Assembly (NCBI RefSeq): GCF_000379965.1
Contig: NZ_KB904328.1
Coordinates: 62,001 to 126,000 of the forward strand
Length of the DNA stretch: 64,000 nucleotides
DNA from: Hoylesella nanceiensis DSM 19126 = JCM 15639
GTDB taxonomy: Bacteria; Bacteroidota; Bacteroidia; Bacteroidales; Bacteroidaceae
Direction of reading: 5' to 3'
Shown here in pieces: positions 9,210 through 17,217 of the stretch; positions within the stretch are counted from its first letter, which is position 1; each line of letters opens with the position of its first letter. The position numbers were made by a program, and so were the translations under genes. The notes under the pieces were generated by a model that was not told where the DNA came from, searched no databases, and saw only the letters and a list, made by a program, of their open reading frames with translations.

Positions 9210-10277
9210 ATGAAAAAAATATTTAAGCTACTTCTATTTGCCATTTCTATGGGATCATTTTTCAATATTTCTATGAGCAGTTGTACAGATACTGCTGGTG
9301 ATGGAATAGATTCTATTCAATGGAATGGCAGTAAGAATCCTGAGAATTCAAGTTTCCGTAATCCCATATGGGAACCATCTTTAGAAGGTGGAACACTTGT
9401 AAAAGGAGCGAGTTCCTATACCGCAATATCTGCAACAACGCAATGGGCTGCTGGCATTTCAACAATATGTCCTACCCTTTCTTCTAATAACCTCATGTCA
9501 TGGTCTGCAGGAAATAGTGCTTTTTCTACATCTCCAGATTGGGCCGAAGGACGCATTAACTCTCTTTCTGTAGATTATGCACGAGCTGTTACGGGAGCAA
9601 CCTATTGGATGTTCTATACAATTGAAGGCAGTAATAAAATTGGAGCGGCTTCAGGAACAACTGCAGCAGGTCCCTATAATGATAGAGGAGTATTCTTAAC
9701 AAATACAGATGTTAATTCAACTACATTAAAAGATCCATTCTTAATTGTGATTTCCACAAGCTATTATCTATGTTACACAACAGACGACGGCACCTATATA
9801 CAACGTATTACGCTTAATCGTATGAGAGGTGTAGCAAAAAGTGGAGCAGCTATCAAGCTAACAGAGAAAGCATTTGGCAATGTTGCCATTGTTCGCATCA
9901 ATAGTAATCGCTTCTATCTTGTTGGAACTGTAAATAAAGAAACAGGAACTGAGATACGTTATGCTATGGCATCAAAAATCACAGGACCATATCTTGACAA
10001 AAAAGGAACCCAACTCACAGATGGATCAACAGGAGAATTACTACTCGAAAGTGGACGAGATATAATAAACCCAGAGAATCCTATGCGAGGTTTTGTTAAC
10101 GAAAAAGGAACACATGTTTTTTTAGCTTACAATGCAACTCAATCAGACAAACCGCTTATGAAAAGTGGATTTGCACGTAAGCCAATGTTCCTTACGCCAT
10201 TTGAAATATTAGAAGATGGCTGGCTTAAAGCTCCTACAACTGTACAAAAGGGTTGGGCTAGTCCTCGTTTTCAATAA
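9210..10277 (+). CDS. GH43-like five-bladed beta-propeller lipoprotein, probably non-catalytic
   Basis: The 355-residue lipoprotein has its lipobox Cys at residue 25. The fold pattern resembles GH43/GH32-type five-bladed propellers: an FRNPIWEPSL start near residues 49-58, YWMFYTIEG and GAASGTTAAGPYND (a blade-typical A.S....GPY pattern), repeated as MASKITGPY. In catalytic members the first blade reads NPxxEPDxADPT with the general-base Asp. Here the matching position reads EPSLEGGT, so the base appears lost. I infer a glycan-binding role or an unusual enzyme. It lies 21 bases after susD, in the SusE/F position. The family call is by pattern only. Confidence 0.6.
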   Translation: MKKIFKLLLFAISMGSFFNISMSSCTDTAGDGIDSIQWNGSKNPENSSFRNPIWEPSLEGGTLVKGASSYTAISATTQWAAGISTICPTLSSNNLMSWSAGNSAFSTSPDWAEGRINSLSVDYARAVTGATYWMFYTIEGSNKIGAASGTTAAGPYNDRGVFLTNTDVNSTTLKDPFLIVISTSYYLCYTTDDGTYIQRITLNRMRGVAKSGAAIKLTEKAFGNVAIVRINSNRFYLVGTVNKETGTEIRYAMASKITGPYLDKKGTQLTDGSTGELLLESGRDIINPENPMRGFVNEKGTHVFLAYNATQSDKPLMKSGFARKPMFLTPFEILEDGWLKAPTTVQKGWASPRFQ

Positions 10278-10296
10278 CTCAGATTTAAATAATCAT

Positions 10297-10335
10297 AGAA
10301 GAAGTATTATGAACATACCGTTAAATACTTCTTCT
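10297..10335 (+). terminator. Intra-operon hairpin
   Basis: Bases 10297-10308 are a perfect 12-base complement of 10324-10335 with a 15-base loop. The T-run expected of a full terminator is missing, so partial termination or an RNA-stabilising or processing role is as likely. It divides the susC-susD-lipoprotein part from the FG-GAP gene. Confidence 0.45.
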
Positions 10336-10362
10336 TAAATACTAATATTAAACTTATCTACT

Positions 10363-12279
10363 ATGAAAAGAATCATTACCTTTATGGCTGCTGCAACCTT
10401 GTCAATAAGTTTAAATGCACAGTCTATCACTGTTGGCCATGTTGATCCTACACTTGCCAACGATTATGCAGGAGGATGCGAGATTGATTTAAATAATGAT
10501 GGACTTATGGAAATCATTGTCGCAGGTAAACCTCAATGGGAAGCTGCCCCAGGTCGTATTATTACTGATGCAGATGGCAATGAAGTTCAATCCGATTTTC
10601 AATCATGGATTCTCAAATGGAATGGAACTTCTTACACCGCAAAAGAGTTTATTCAACTCTGTGGACTTCGCTCACACATTATTCCTACAGATTTTAATGG
10701 AGATGGTAATATCGACCTTTTTATTGCTGGTGAAGCTTATGACTTCTCAGGCGTGTATTTAAATGACGGAAACGGAAACCTCACAAAGGATCCTAAATAT
10801 GCAGTAAAAGATGCTGAAGGTAATGTTATTCCTTGGCATCCTAGAGCTATAGACATTGCAGACTTCAACCTTGATGGTCGTCCAGATATCGTTAGTATAG
10901 GCTGGAGTGCTGTTGGTGGAAATCGCCAAGCTAATTGTGGAGTCCTTATCAATCAAGGCGATGGAACCTTTAAGAATGTCTTAGAAGCTGGAGTTATAGG
11001 TGATGGAGCATCTAACTACGAGATGGCTCTTTGCACAGTTAAAGCTTATGACCTTAATAAAGATGGATTTCCTGATATCCTTTTACAAGGAAACGTAGAC
11101 AATAGTAATGAAGTATCTGTTTTAACTGCCGCCGGTAAGAAAGTGAATCGTACATTTATAGGCCTTCAAAGTATGGGTCTTGATGATGATGGCAATGTAA
11201 CTTTCTTCAATATGGAATTAGGAACTAGCGTTTCTCACCAAATGGGTAATGGTAACTTCGCTATAGCTGACTTTAACAATGATGGAACACCTGACATTTT
11301 CCTTACAGGTGAATCACCAGATGATGCTTACCCTGCTAACGCTTGGAATTACTTCCCTCAACTACTTACGGCAAAAATCAATAGCAATAATGAACTTACC
11401 TACACCGACAATTCATCATTTATTGGTCGTGCTAAAGACGTTCGTCCTCTTAACTCTAATAATATAGGAGTTCGCACAATCGACTATAATGGTGATGGTT
11501 TCTATGATCTTTTCTATGATGGATGGTGTACACAAATGCTAGATGGCACAGGAGCAACCCAAGCAGGTTGGCTTTTCTTAGGTTCTCCAGCTGGTCTTAC
11601 CTCTTATCAACGCATTCCTGGAGCGTCTGAGATGGGTATATTCTTCCTCGACAATGGAGTTCAAGGTGCATTAAATTATGCATTCACAGGTTATCATGGC
11701 GACAACAAATATTTTGACGATGCTACAGACAATAAGAAAGGTCGTTCAATGGTATTCACCAACAATCCTTATACTAAGGCTGAACGCCCTGATGCTCCTA
11801 CAGCTCTCAATCAGAAAGTAGAAGGCAACAATGTAACTTTAAGTTGGGAACCAGCCACTTCATCTAAGAAGAATGTTACCTACGCTTACTATCTTAAAGA
11901 AAAAACAACAGGTAAGATACTCAACAGTGTTTTAGCTTTCATTGGAGGCGAGAAAGATGGTTTGAGAAAAGCACTCCGTGAGGGTAATGCCTATATGAAT
12001 ACAAGTATCTCACTTTCTAATATTCCTAATGGTACTTACGAATGGGGAGTTCAAACTATTAATGCATCTCTACAAGGTTCTACCTTTAGTAAGGGAGGTA
12101 CACTTGTTGTAGGAACAGGAAAACCTGAGGTTACAGCTATAGACAATGTTGAACAAGATACCATAATTAAAGAAGTTGTACGCTATAATATTAGTGGACA
12201 AAGAATTCAAAAGGAAGAAAAAGGTGTCAACATCATTAAAATGTCTGATGGAACCGTTAGAAAGGTCATGGTAAAATAA
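10363..12279 (+). CDS. Secreted FG-GAP/VCBS-repeat protein with FN3 and T9SS-like C-terminus
   Basis: The 638-residue protein has a signal peptide ending at SLNAQ. It carries at least six calcium-loop repeats of the DxNxDGxxDI type: DLNNDGLMEI, DFNGDGNIDL, DFNLDGRPDI, DLNKDGFPDI, DFNNDGTPDI and DYNGDGFYDL. This is the pattern of integrin-like FG-GAP beta-propellers. About residues 475-575 look like a fibronectin type III domain (APTALNQKVEGNNVTLSWEP). The last ~50 residues (VVRYNISGQRIQ, then KGVNIIKMSDG and a basic end) resemble a short type IX secretion sorting end. It probably binds glycan or protein at the surface. No catalytic residues can be assigned. Hairpins flank the gene on both sides. 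Confidence 0.8.
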   Translation: MKRIITFMAAATLSISLNAQSITVGHVDPTLANDYAGGCEIDLNNDGLMEIIVAGKPQWEAAPGRIITDADGNEVQSDFQSWILKWNGTSYTAKEFIQLCGLRSHIIPTDFNGDGNIDLFIAGEAYDFSGVYLNDGNGNLTKDPKYAVKDAEGNVIPWHPRAIDIADFNLDGRPDIVSIGWSAVGGNRQANCGVLINQGDGTFKNVLEAGVIGDGASNYEMALCTVKAYDLNKDGFPDILLQGNVDNSNEVSVLTAAGKKVNRTFIGLQSMGLDDDGNVTFFNMELGTSVSHQMGNGNFAIADFNNDGTPDIFLTGESPDDAYPANAWNYFPQLLTAKINSNNELTYTDNSSFIGRAKDVRPLNSNNIGVRTIDYNGDGFYDLFYDGWCTQMLDGTGATQAGWLFLGSPAGLTSYQRIPGASEMGIFFLDNGVQGALNYAFTGYHGDNKYFDDATDNKKGRSMVFTNNPYTKAERPDAPTALNQKVEGNNVTLSWEPATSSKKNVTYAYYLKEKTTGKILNSVLAFIGGEKDGLRKALREGNAYMNTSISLSNIPNGTYEWGVQTINASLQGSTFSKGGTLVVGTGKPEVTAIDNVEQDTIIKEVVRYNISGQRIQKEEKGVNIIKMSDGTVRKVMVK

Positions 12280-12374
12280 TTTAGATTAAATACCTTTCAA
12301 ATAGATAGAGAGGATTCTCTTACAAAGGAATATCATCTCTAAGAAGACAAAAGAAATACCTACATCGATAACAA

Positions 12375-12408
12375 CTAGCAGGGTGATTGCTTTTAATCAC
12401 TCTGCTAG
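12375..12408 (+). terminator. Intra-operon hairpin
   Basis: Bases 12375-12388 pair with 12395-12408 (14-base stem with one G-U pair and a 6-base loop). A-rich rather than T-rich sequence follows, so it is a weak terminator at best. It lies 21 bases before the next gene. Confidence 0.45.
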
Positions 12409-12429
12409 ATAAAATAAAAAAAGATCAAC

Positions 12430-12963
12430 ATGAAGAAACAAAGTATTCTTGTAATATTTATGCTGTTCATATCAATGGTTACAAATGCACAAACCATAAT
12501 TGACATTAGTATTGAACAAAACCCACCATTAAAAGTAGTTGCTGAGAATGTCACACTAAATATACCACCAAGTGGTCTTAACATTGGAAGTGACATTATT
12601 GTAGAAGGAGGAGATGGAAACTTCTCTTATACCTGGACTGATAGTAATGGCAGGATTCTGGACACAAAGAAAAGTCTATTTATAACAGCTGCTGGCGACT
12701 ATTATTTACAAGTAACAGATGGAAATGATTGTAAGGTAAGTACACGTTTCAGTGCTACAATCACTAATGGAATAGATGTTCTAAATAGCGACAAGGCTGT
12801 AAGTCAATTACGAATAATGGATACTGCAGGGATCTTAATTAAAAAGATTATTCAACCTGCTCTAACATCTGCCTCTAACTATGGACTACAACCTGGTATT
12901 TATCTATTCACTTATATCTACTCAGATGGTACAGCAACAGTTAAACGCACCTTTATTAAATAG
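12430..12963 (+). CDS. Small secreted Ig-like protein with T9SS-type C-terminal domain
   Basis: The 177-residue protein has a signal peptide (ending VTNAQ). Residues about 45-110 read as an Ig/PKD-like sandwich (GGDGNFSYTWTDSNGRIL, GDYYLQVTDGNDCKVS). Residues about 115-177 look like a type IX sorting domain (VSQLRIMDTAGILIKK, then LQPGIYLFTYIYSDGTATVKRTFIK). No catalytic motif is seen. It lies 9 bases before the BNR-repeat gene, with which it is presumably co-transcribed. It may be a small surface binding or scaffold module. The function is unknown. Confidence 0.65.
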   Translation: MKKQSILVIFMLFISMVTNAQTIIDISIEQNPPLKVVAENVTLNIPPSGLNIGSDIIVEGGDGNFSYTWTDSNGRILDTKKSLFITAAGDYYLQVTDGNDCKVSTRFSATITNGIDVLNSDKAVSQLRIMDTAGILIKKIIQPALTSASNYGLQPGIYLFTYIYSDGTATVKRTFIK

Positions 12964-12972
12964 ATCTGCACT

Positions 12973-14997
12973 ATGAAACATCTTAAACTAATTATACTAT
13001 CTACTCTATTTGCGTTTGCACTACATGCCAATGCACAAAAGACCTTTACTCATTACGCCAAAGCTGGAGTCAAAACAACTCTCCAACTGAAATGGACAAA
13101 CCAAAACTATGGTAACATACAATGGCAACGTTCAAAGGACAAAGGACAAACATGGAATGATATTTCAGGAGCTACTACAAAAGAATATACCTTCACACCC
13201 TCGACGGATGAATTTATACGAGTAATTATTAAAGGTGATGAGGCTTGTAAAGCTATCATTCAAACCCACATAGTAAAAACTTCTACATTCAATGTTAATC
13301 TTCTTGAAACCACAGCTAGCAGTGCAACGTTTCAATTATCAAACTTCAGCATCCCTCGAAATGAAATAATAGAATGGGGATTCTGTCGTAACTTTTACAA
13401 TCTTAGCCGCAATCTTCAAAATATGTATCGAGAGAAGGTTGGTACAGAACTACCTAATACTGATTCGTTTGATTTAGTTTGTCCCAATCTTTCACCCAAT
13501 GAAAAATACTCAATACGAGTTTATTTCAAGACAAAAGATGGCTCTACTATTTATGGTCCAGCAAAGATTACCGAAACTTTACCTGGTTTAAAATGGAGTT
13601 CTGAAGACTGGACCATAACAAAAAACTCTATTGTTGCTAAATTCCACATCGATGGCTATAGAGGAACAGAGCCTCGAATAACCTTTCAGTTTGGAACAAA
13701 AGATAACATGCAAACCTATACTACCTCGCATGATAGAAATTGGTTATATACCTCACAAACCATTCGAAAGCTTCAACCTGGAACAGAATACATCGCTAAG
13801 GTAACAACAGAGATTGATGGAGAGGTGCAAACTATTTCTAAGAAAATACGTACTATGACCGATTATAGTACTTTTGAGGTAGATAAAACCGTTACCCCTG
13901 CTAAACATAAGATTGTTTGGAATACCACTAGAATACAACTTTCTCCAGACAACATACAAGCAGAATACCCTCGTTTACAACGTATTTCAAATGATACGAT
14001 CTTGCTTACCTACCATGGTGGAGATGGTACAGCAATAAACACCGATCACTGGGAAGACATATATCTTCAAAAGTCAACAGACAATGGTCAAACATGGTCT
14101 AGTCCAGTGAAACTAATGGATCACAGTAAACGCTTCTCAAACGATGGTTTTGGCTGGTATCGTTTTGCAGATCCAACATTCACTCGTTTACAAAACGGTT
14201 GGCTCTTAATGCAATTCATAGGAAATGCCAATCCTGAAACAAACCCAAATTGCCAAGTGTTCGTTAGTATTTCTAAAGATAATGGTAACACCTGGGGTGA
14301 TCCTATCACCGTTGGACGTGGTCGTTGCTGGGAACCACAGATCGTACAGCTACCTGGTGGCGAGCTAGAACTACTTGTTTCTTCTGAAGCTTTTTGGTGG
14401 GATAATCAACGCAACAATCGTTATCAGGAGATTCTTTGTTCACGTTCAACAGACAATGGAGAAACTTGGACATCTTTCATTCGAGCTAGTTATAATCCAA
14501 ACTGCCGAGATGGTATGCCAGTTCCCGTACTACTACAAGGCAATAAAGGTATATTATATTCTATTGAAAGTATTCACAGCAACAACAATCCTAGTCTTAT
14601 CCTACGTGATTTAGATGGCGAATGGGATGGAACAGACTGGAATGGAGTACAAACCGATCGTCGTTGGATTGCAGAACCTATCCGTGGTGCTTGCGCTCCA
14701 TATATGATTCAGTTACCAACAGGAGAAATTGTACTCTGCGGACATGCTGATCAACGTGGTTCAGTATGGCAAACATGTCGTTCAAAAGTAGTTATAGGAG
14801 ACAACACTGGTCATAACTTTGGTTCACGAACCCTACCCTTTGCTTCACTTCCTGCGGGAGAAGGTGCTTATTATTGTTCTCTCTTCTTAAAAGATCCACA
14901 AACAATATGGCTCGCTATTAGTCATTCTATATATAGTGGAACCAATTGCAAGAAGAACACTGTAGAGTATATTGAAGGTAAAATAGTAGAGAAATAA
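12973..14997 (+). CDS. BNR/Asp-box six-bladed propeller protein (sialidase superfamily, possibly GH93- or GH33-like)
   Basis: The 674-residue protein has a signal peptide ending in HANAQ. An N-terminal Ig-like domain (QWQRSKDKGQTWNDISGAT) and FN3-like segments run to about residue 300. The C-terminal ~370 residues contain Asp-boxes STDNGQTWSS, SKDNGNTWGD and STDNGETWTS plus YPRLQRISNDTILLTYHGG and CWEPQIVQLPGGELELLVSSE. The Asp-boxes place it in the sialidase-fold superfamily. The YPRLxxI and EPxxxQLPxGEL features fit exo-arabinanase (GH93)-type proteins as well as sialidases, and the classic FRIP motif of GH33 is absent. It is probably an exo-acting surface or periplasmic glycosidase. The substrate is uncertain. 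The alpha/alpha-toroid gene follows 13 bases later. Confidence 0.7.
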   Translation: MKHLKLIILSTLFAFALHANAQKTFTHYAKAGVKTTLQLKWTNQNYGNIQWQRSKDKGQTWNDISGATTKEYTFTPSTDEFIRVIIKGDEACKAIIQTHIVKTSTFNVNLLETTASSATFQLSNFSIPRNEIIEWGFCRNFYNLSRNLQNMYREKVGTELPNTDSFDLVCPNLSPNEKYSIRVYFKTKDGSTIYGPAKITETLPGLKWSSEDWTITKNSIVAKFHIDGYRGTEPRITFQFGTKDNMQTYTTSHDRNWLYTSQTIRKLQPGTEYIAKVTTEIDGEVQTISKKIRTMTDYSTFEVDKTVTPAKHKIVWNTTRIQLSPDNIQAEYPRLQRISNDTILLTYHGGDGTAINTDHWEDIYLQKSTDNGQTWSSPVKLMDHSKRFSNDGFGWYRFADPTFTRLQNGWLLMQFIGNANPETNPNCQVFVSISKDNGNTWGDPITVGRGRCWEPQIVQLPGGELELLVSSEAFWWDNQRNNRYQEILCSRSTDNGETWTSFIRASYNPNCRDGMPVPVLLQGNKGILYSIESIHSNNNPSLILRDLDGEWDGTDWNGVQTDRRWIAEPIRGACAPYMIQLPTGEIVLCGHADQRGSVWQTCRSKVVIGDNTGHNFGSRTLPFASLPAGEGAYYCSLFLKDPQTIWLAISHSIYSGTNCKKNTVEYIEGKIVEK

Positions 14998-15010
14998 AAA
15001 ACTAAAAACA

Positions 15011-17005
15011 ATGAATCTAAAAAGTATTCTTATCTGCACATTAAGTGCAGTTAGTCTTCAAATGATGGCAAAGTCCATCGAGGCTACCCTATTATTAAAA
15101 CAACCTGGCAACCCTTCTCGTCAATATACACTCACTCAGCAAGGCAATCAGTTGATAGCTCCAGCACAGTTACCTCTAACGATTGCCATAAATGAGCAAC
15201 AAGAAGGAGAAGATAAGGTTATATCTATACGCATTCACGCTACAAAGCAGGTTTATTTCAATCTTGGAGCCATGCTTCCAACCAGTCTTAAGAGTAATAA
15301 TTGTGAGTTTTATCTCCCAGGATTTTGGTATCATCGCAATCTGCGTTCACCTAAAGAGGCGCCCTCTTTCCATACAAGTAAGAGCTGGAATTTCCGAGAT
15401 GATCGTCTATCAACACCTCTAACGTCAGTCTATGATGCCCAACTTCGTAAGGGAATTTCTGTTCTTCGTATCAATAACACATCAACGGAATGTTCCCCTC
15501 AGCTTACAGAAGGAGAGGTTATACTTCCAGGAAATACCTCGGTAGGTTTCTTAGGGTTTGATAATGAAAGCAATGAAGTAAAACTTTGTTTTGGTTTTCC
15601 ATATATTGAGAGTCCTAAACGCTATATTCGTAAGCTCACTCTTGCTCCTTCTATCACCACTTTTCAGAAACTAGAGGCAGGCGAAGAGAGAGTTCTCACT
15701 TGGCGAATACATCAAATAGAGGCAGAAAACTATGGTACGTTCGTAAGCAAGATGTGGCAGTATAGTTTCGACAAGATGCGCCCACAACCAATTACTCCCC
15801 TCTATTCTGCAGGTGAAATGAAAGGTCAACTCACCAATTATTTTCGTTCTTCGTTTGTAGATAAGTTTCCTTTAAAATATAACTCAGGTATTACTCTCGA
15901 AACTGAGAATTGCAATCCTTATACAGAAGTACAATTAGGATTCTGCGGTCGTGTCCTTCTCAATGCCTTTAATGAGATTGAATATGGTGAAACACATCAC
16001 CAAACAGATCTCTTTAATATGGGACAAGATATCATTAAAAGCTGGTTAGAGAATGGATTTACTGCACAAGGTTGGTTTATTGACTGGGTGAATTATAGCG
16101 AAGGAATGCCCAAAGAGTTTGTACATTCTATTCGCCAACAAAGCGAAGGCATATATGCTATTCTGCATTATCTCAACTATGAGAAAAAACATGGACGTCA
16201 ACACCCTGAATGGGAAAAGCGTACACGCCAGCTTCTCAACAATCTTATAGCACTACAAAAATCTGATGGCCACTTTGCACGTAAGTATAATGATGCAGGA
16301 GAAGATATAGATGCATCAGGAGGAAGTACTCCTTCTGCAACATCTACACTCGTAATGGGATATAAGTATTTCAAAGATAAAAAGTATTTATTGGCAGCTA
16401 AACGCACAATTGATTATGTAGAAAAGAACATTATCTCTAAAAGCGACTATTTCTCGTCAACTCTTGATGCCAATTGCGAAGATAAGGAAGCTGCAATTGC
16501 TGCAGTTACATCAACTTATTACTTAGCAATGGTCACAACAGGAAAGGAACGTCAGCACTATATTGATCTTTGTAAACAAGCAGCTTATTTTGCTCTTTCA
16601 TGGTATTACACATGGGATGTGCCATTTGCAAAAGGACAAATGCTTGGCGATCTTGGTTTCAAAAGCCGTGGCTGGAGTAATGTTTCTGTAGAAAATAACC
16701 ACATAGATGTCTTCGTATTTGAACTTCCTCATATTATTAAGTGGCTCAGCTCGGTTACAGAAGAAAAGCGTTTTGAAAAGATGTATGATGTTATTTATTC
16801 ATCTTTAAATCAACTTCTACCAACAAAAGAACGCCTTTGTGGTATTGGTAAACCTGGTTTCTACCCTGAAGTAGTGCAACACACGACATGGGACTATGGA
16901 CGAAATGGTAAAGGATTCTATAACAATCTTTTTGCACCAGGCTGGACTATTGCTTCTTTATGGGAGCTCTACAGTCCTAATAGAACAGTTGAATTCTTAA
17001 AGTAA
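15011..17005 (+). CDS. Predicted alpha/alpha-toroid glycoside hydrolase-like protein
   Basis: The 664-residue protein has an N-terminal signal (residues 1-21) and a beta-rich domain to about residue 250. A long helical domain follows with paired aromatic/acidic helices typical of (alpha/alpha)6 toroids: LLNNLIALQKSDGHFARKYNDAGE, ATSTLVMGYKYFKDKKYLLAAKRTIDYVEKN and WDYGRNGKGFYNNLFAPGWTIASLWELY. Such folds occur in GH127-like, GH88-like and related enzymes. I could not assign a family or catalytic residues. It is the last gene of the second Sus set and is followed by a strong terminator, which suggests it processes the same glycan as its neighbours. Confidence 0.55.
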   Translation: MNLKSILICTLSAVSLQMMAKSIEATLLLKQPGNPSRQYTLTQQGNQLIAPAQLPLTIAINEQQEGEDKVISIRIHATKQVYFNLGAMLPTSLKSNNCEFYLPGFWYHRNLRSPKEAPSFHTSKSWNFRDDRLSTPLTSVYDAQLRKGISVLRINNTSTECSPQLTEGEVILPGNTSVGFLGFDNESNEVKLCFGFPYIESPKRYIRKLTLAPSITTFQKLEAGEERVLTWRIHQIEAENYGTFVSKMWQYSFDKMRPQPITPLYSAGEMKGQLTNYFRSSFVDKFPLKYNSGITLETENCNPYTEVQLGFCGRVLLNAFNEIEYGETHHQTDLFNMGQDIIKSWLENGFTAQGWFIDWVNYSEGMPKEFVHSIRQQSEGIYAILHYLNYEKKHGRQHPEWEKRTRQLLNNLIALQKSDGHFARKYNDAGEDIDASGGSTPSATSTLVMGYKYFKDKKYLLAAKRTIDYVEKNIISKSDYFSSTLDANCEDKEAAIAAVTSTYYLAMVTTGKERQHYIDLCKQAAYFALSWYYTWDVPFAKGQMLGDLGFKSRGWSNVSVENNHIDVFVFELPHIIKWLSSVTEEKRFEKMYDVIYSSLNQLLPTKERLCGIGKPGFYPEVVQHTTWDYGRNGKGFYNNLFAPGWTIASLWELYSPNRTVEFLK

Positions 17006-17064
17006 TCTAGGATAAAAGTCGTAAGCATTTTTTTAGTCTATCATTAATTGGTGAAAACAAAAAG

Positions 17065-17100
17065 ACAGCAACACTTAAAATAAAGTGTTGCTGTTCTTTT
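17065..17100 (+). terminator. Strong intrinsic terminator of the second Sus set
   Basis: Bases 17065-17076 form a perfect 12-base stem with 17083-17094 around a 6-base loop, followed by a T-rich tract. It closes the + operon and lies before the convergent C10 peptidase gene. Confidence 0.85.
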
Positions 17101-17217
17101 CTTCTATCTATACTTTCGTTTTATATCTTCTTATATCAAGTAAGAAAAGTATTTAAAAGATACATTTCTATATCACATTCCCTACCAAATGCAATGCACA
17201 TTAAAAGTTGTGCGATT

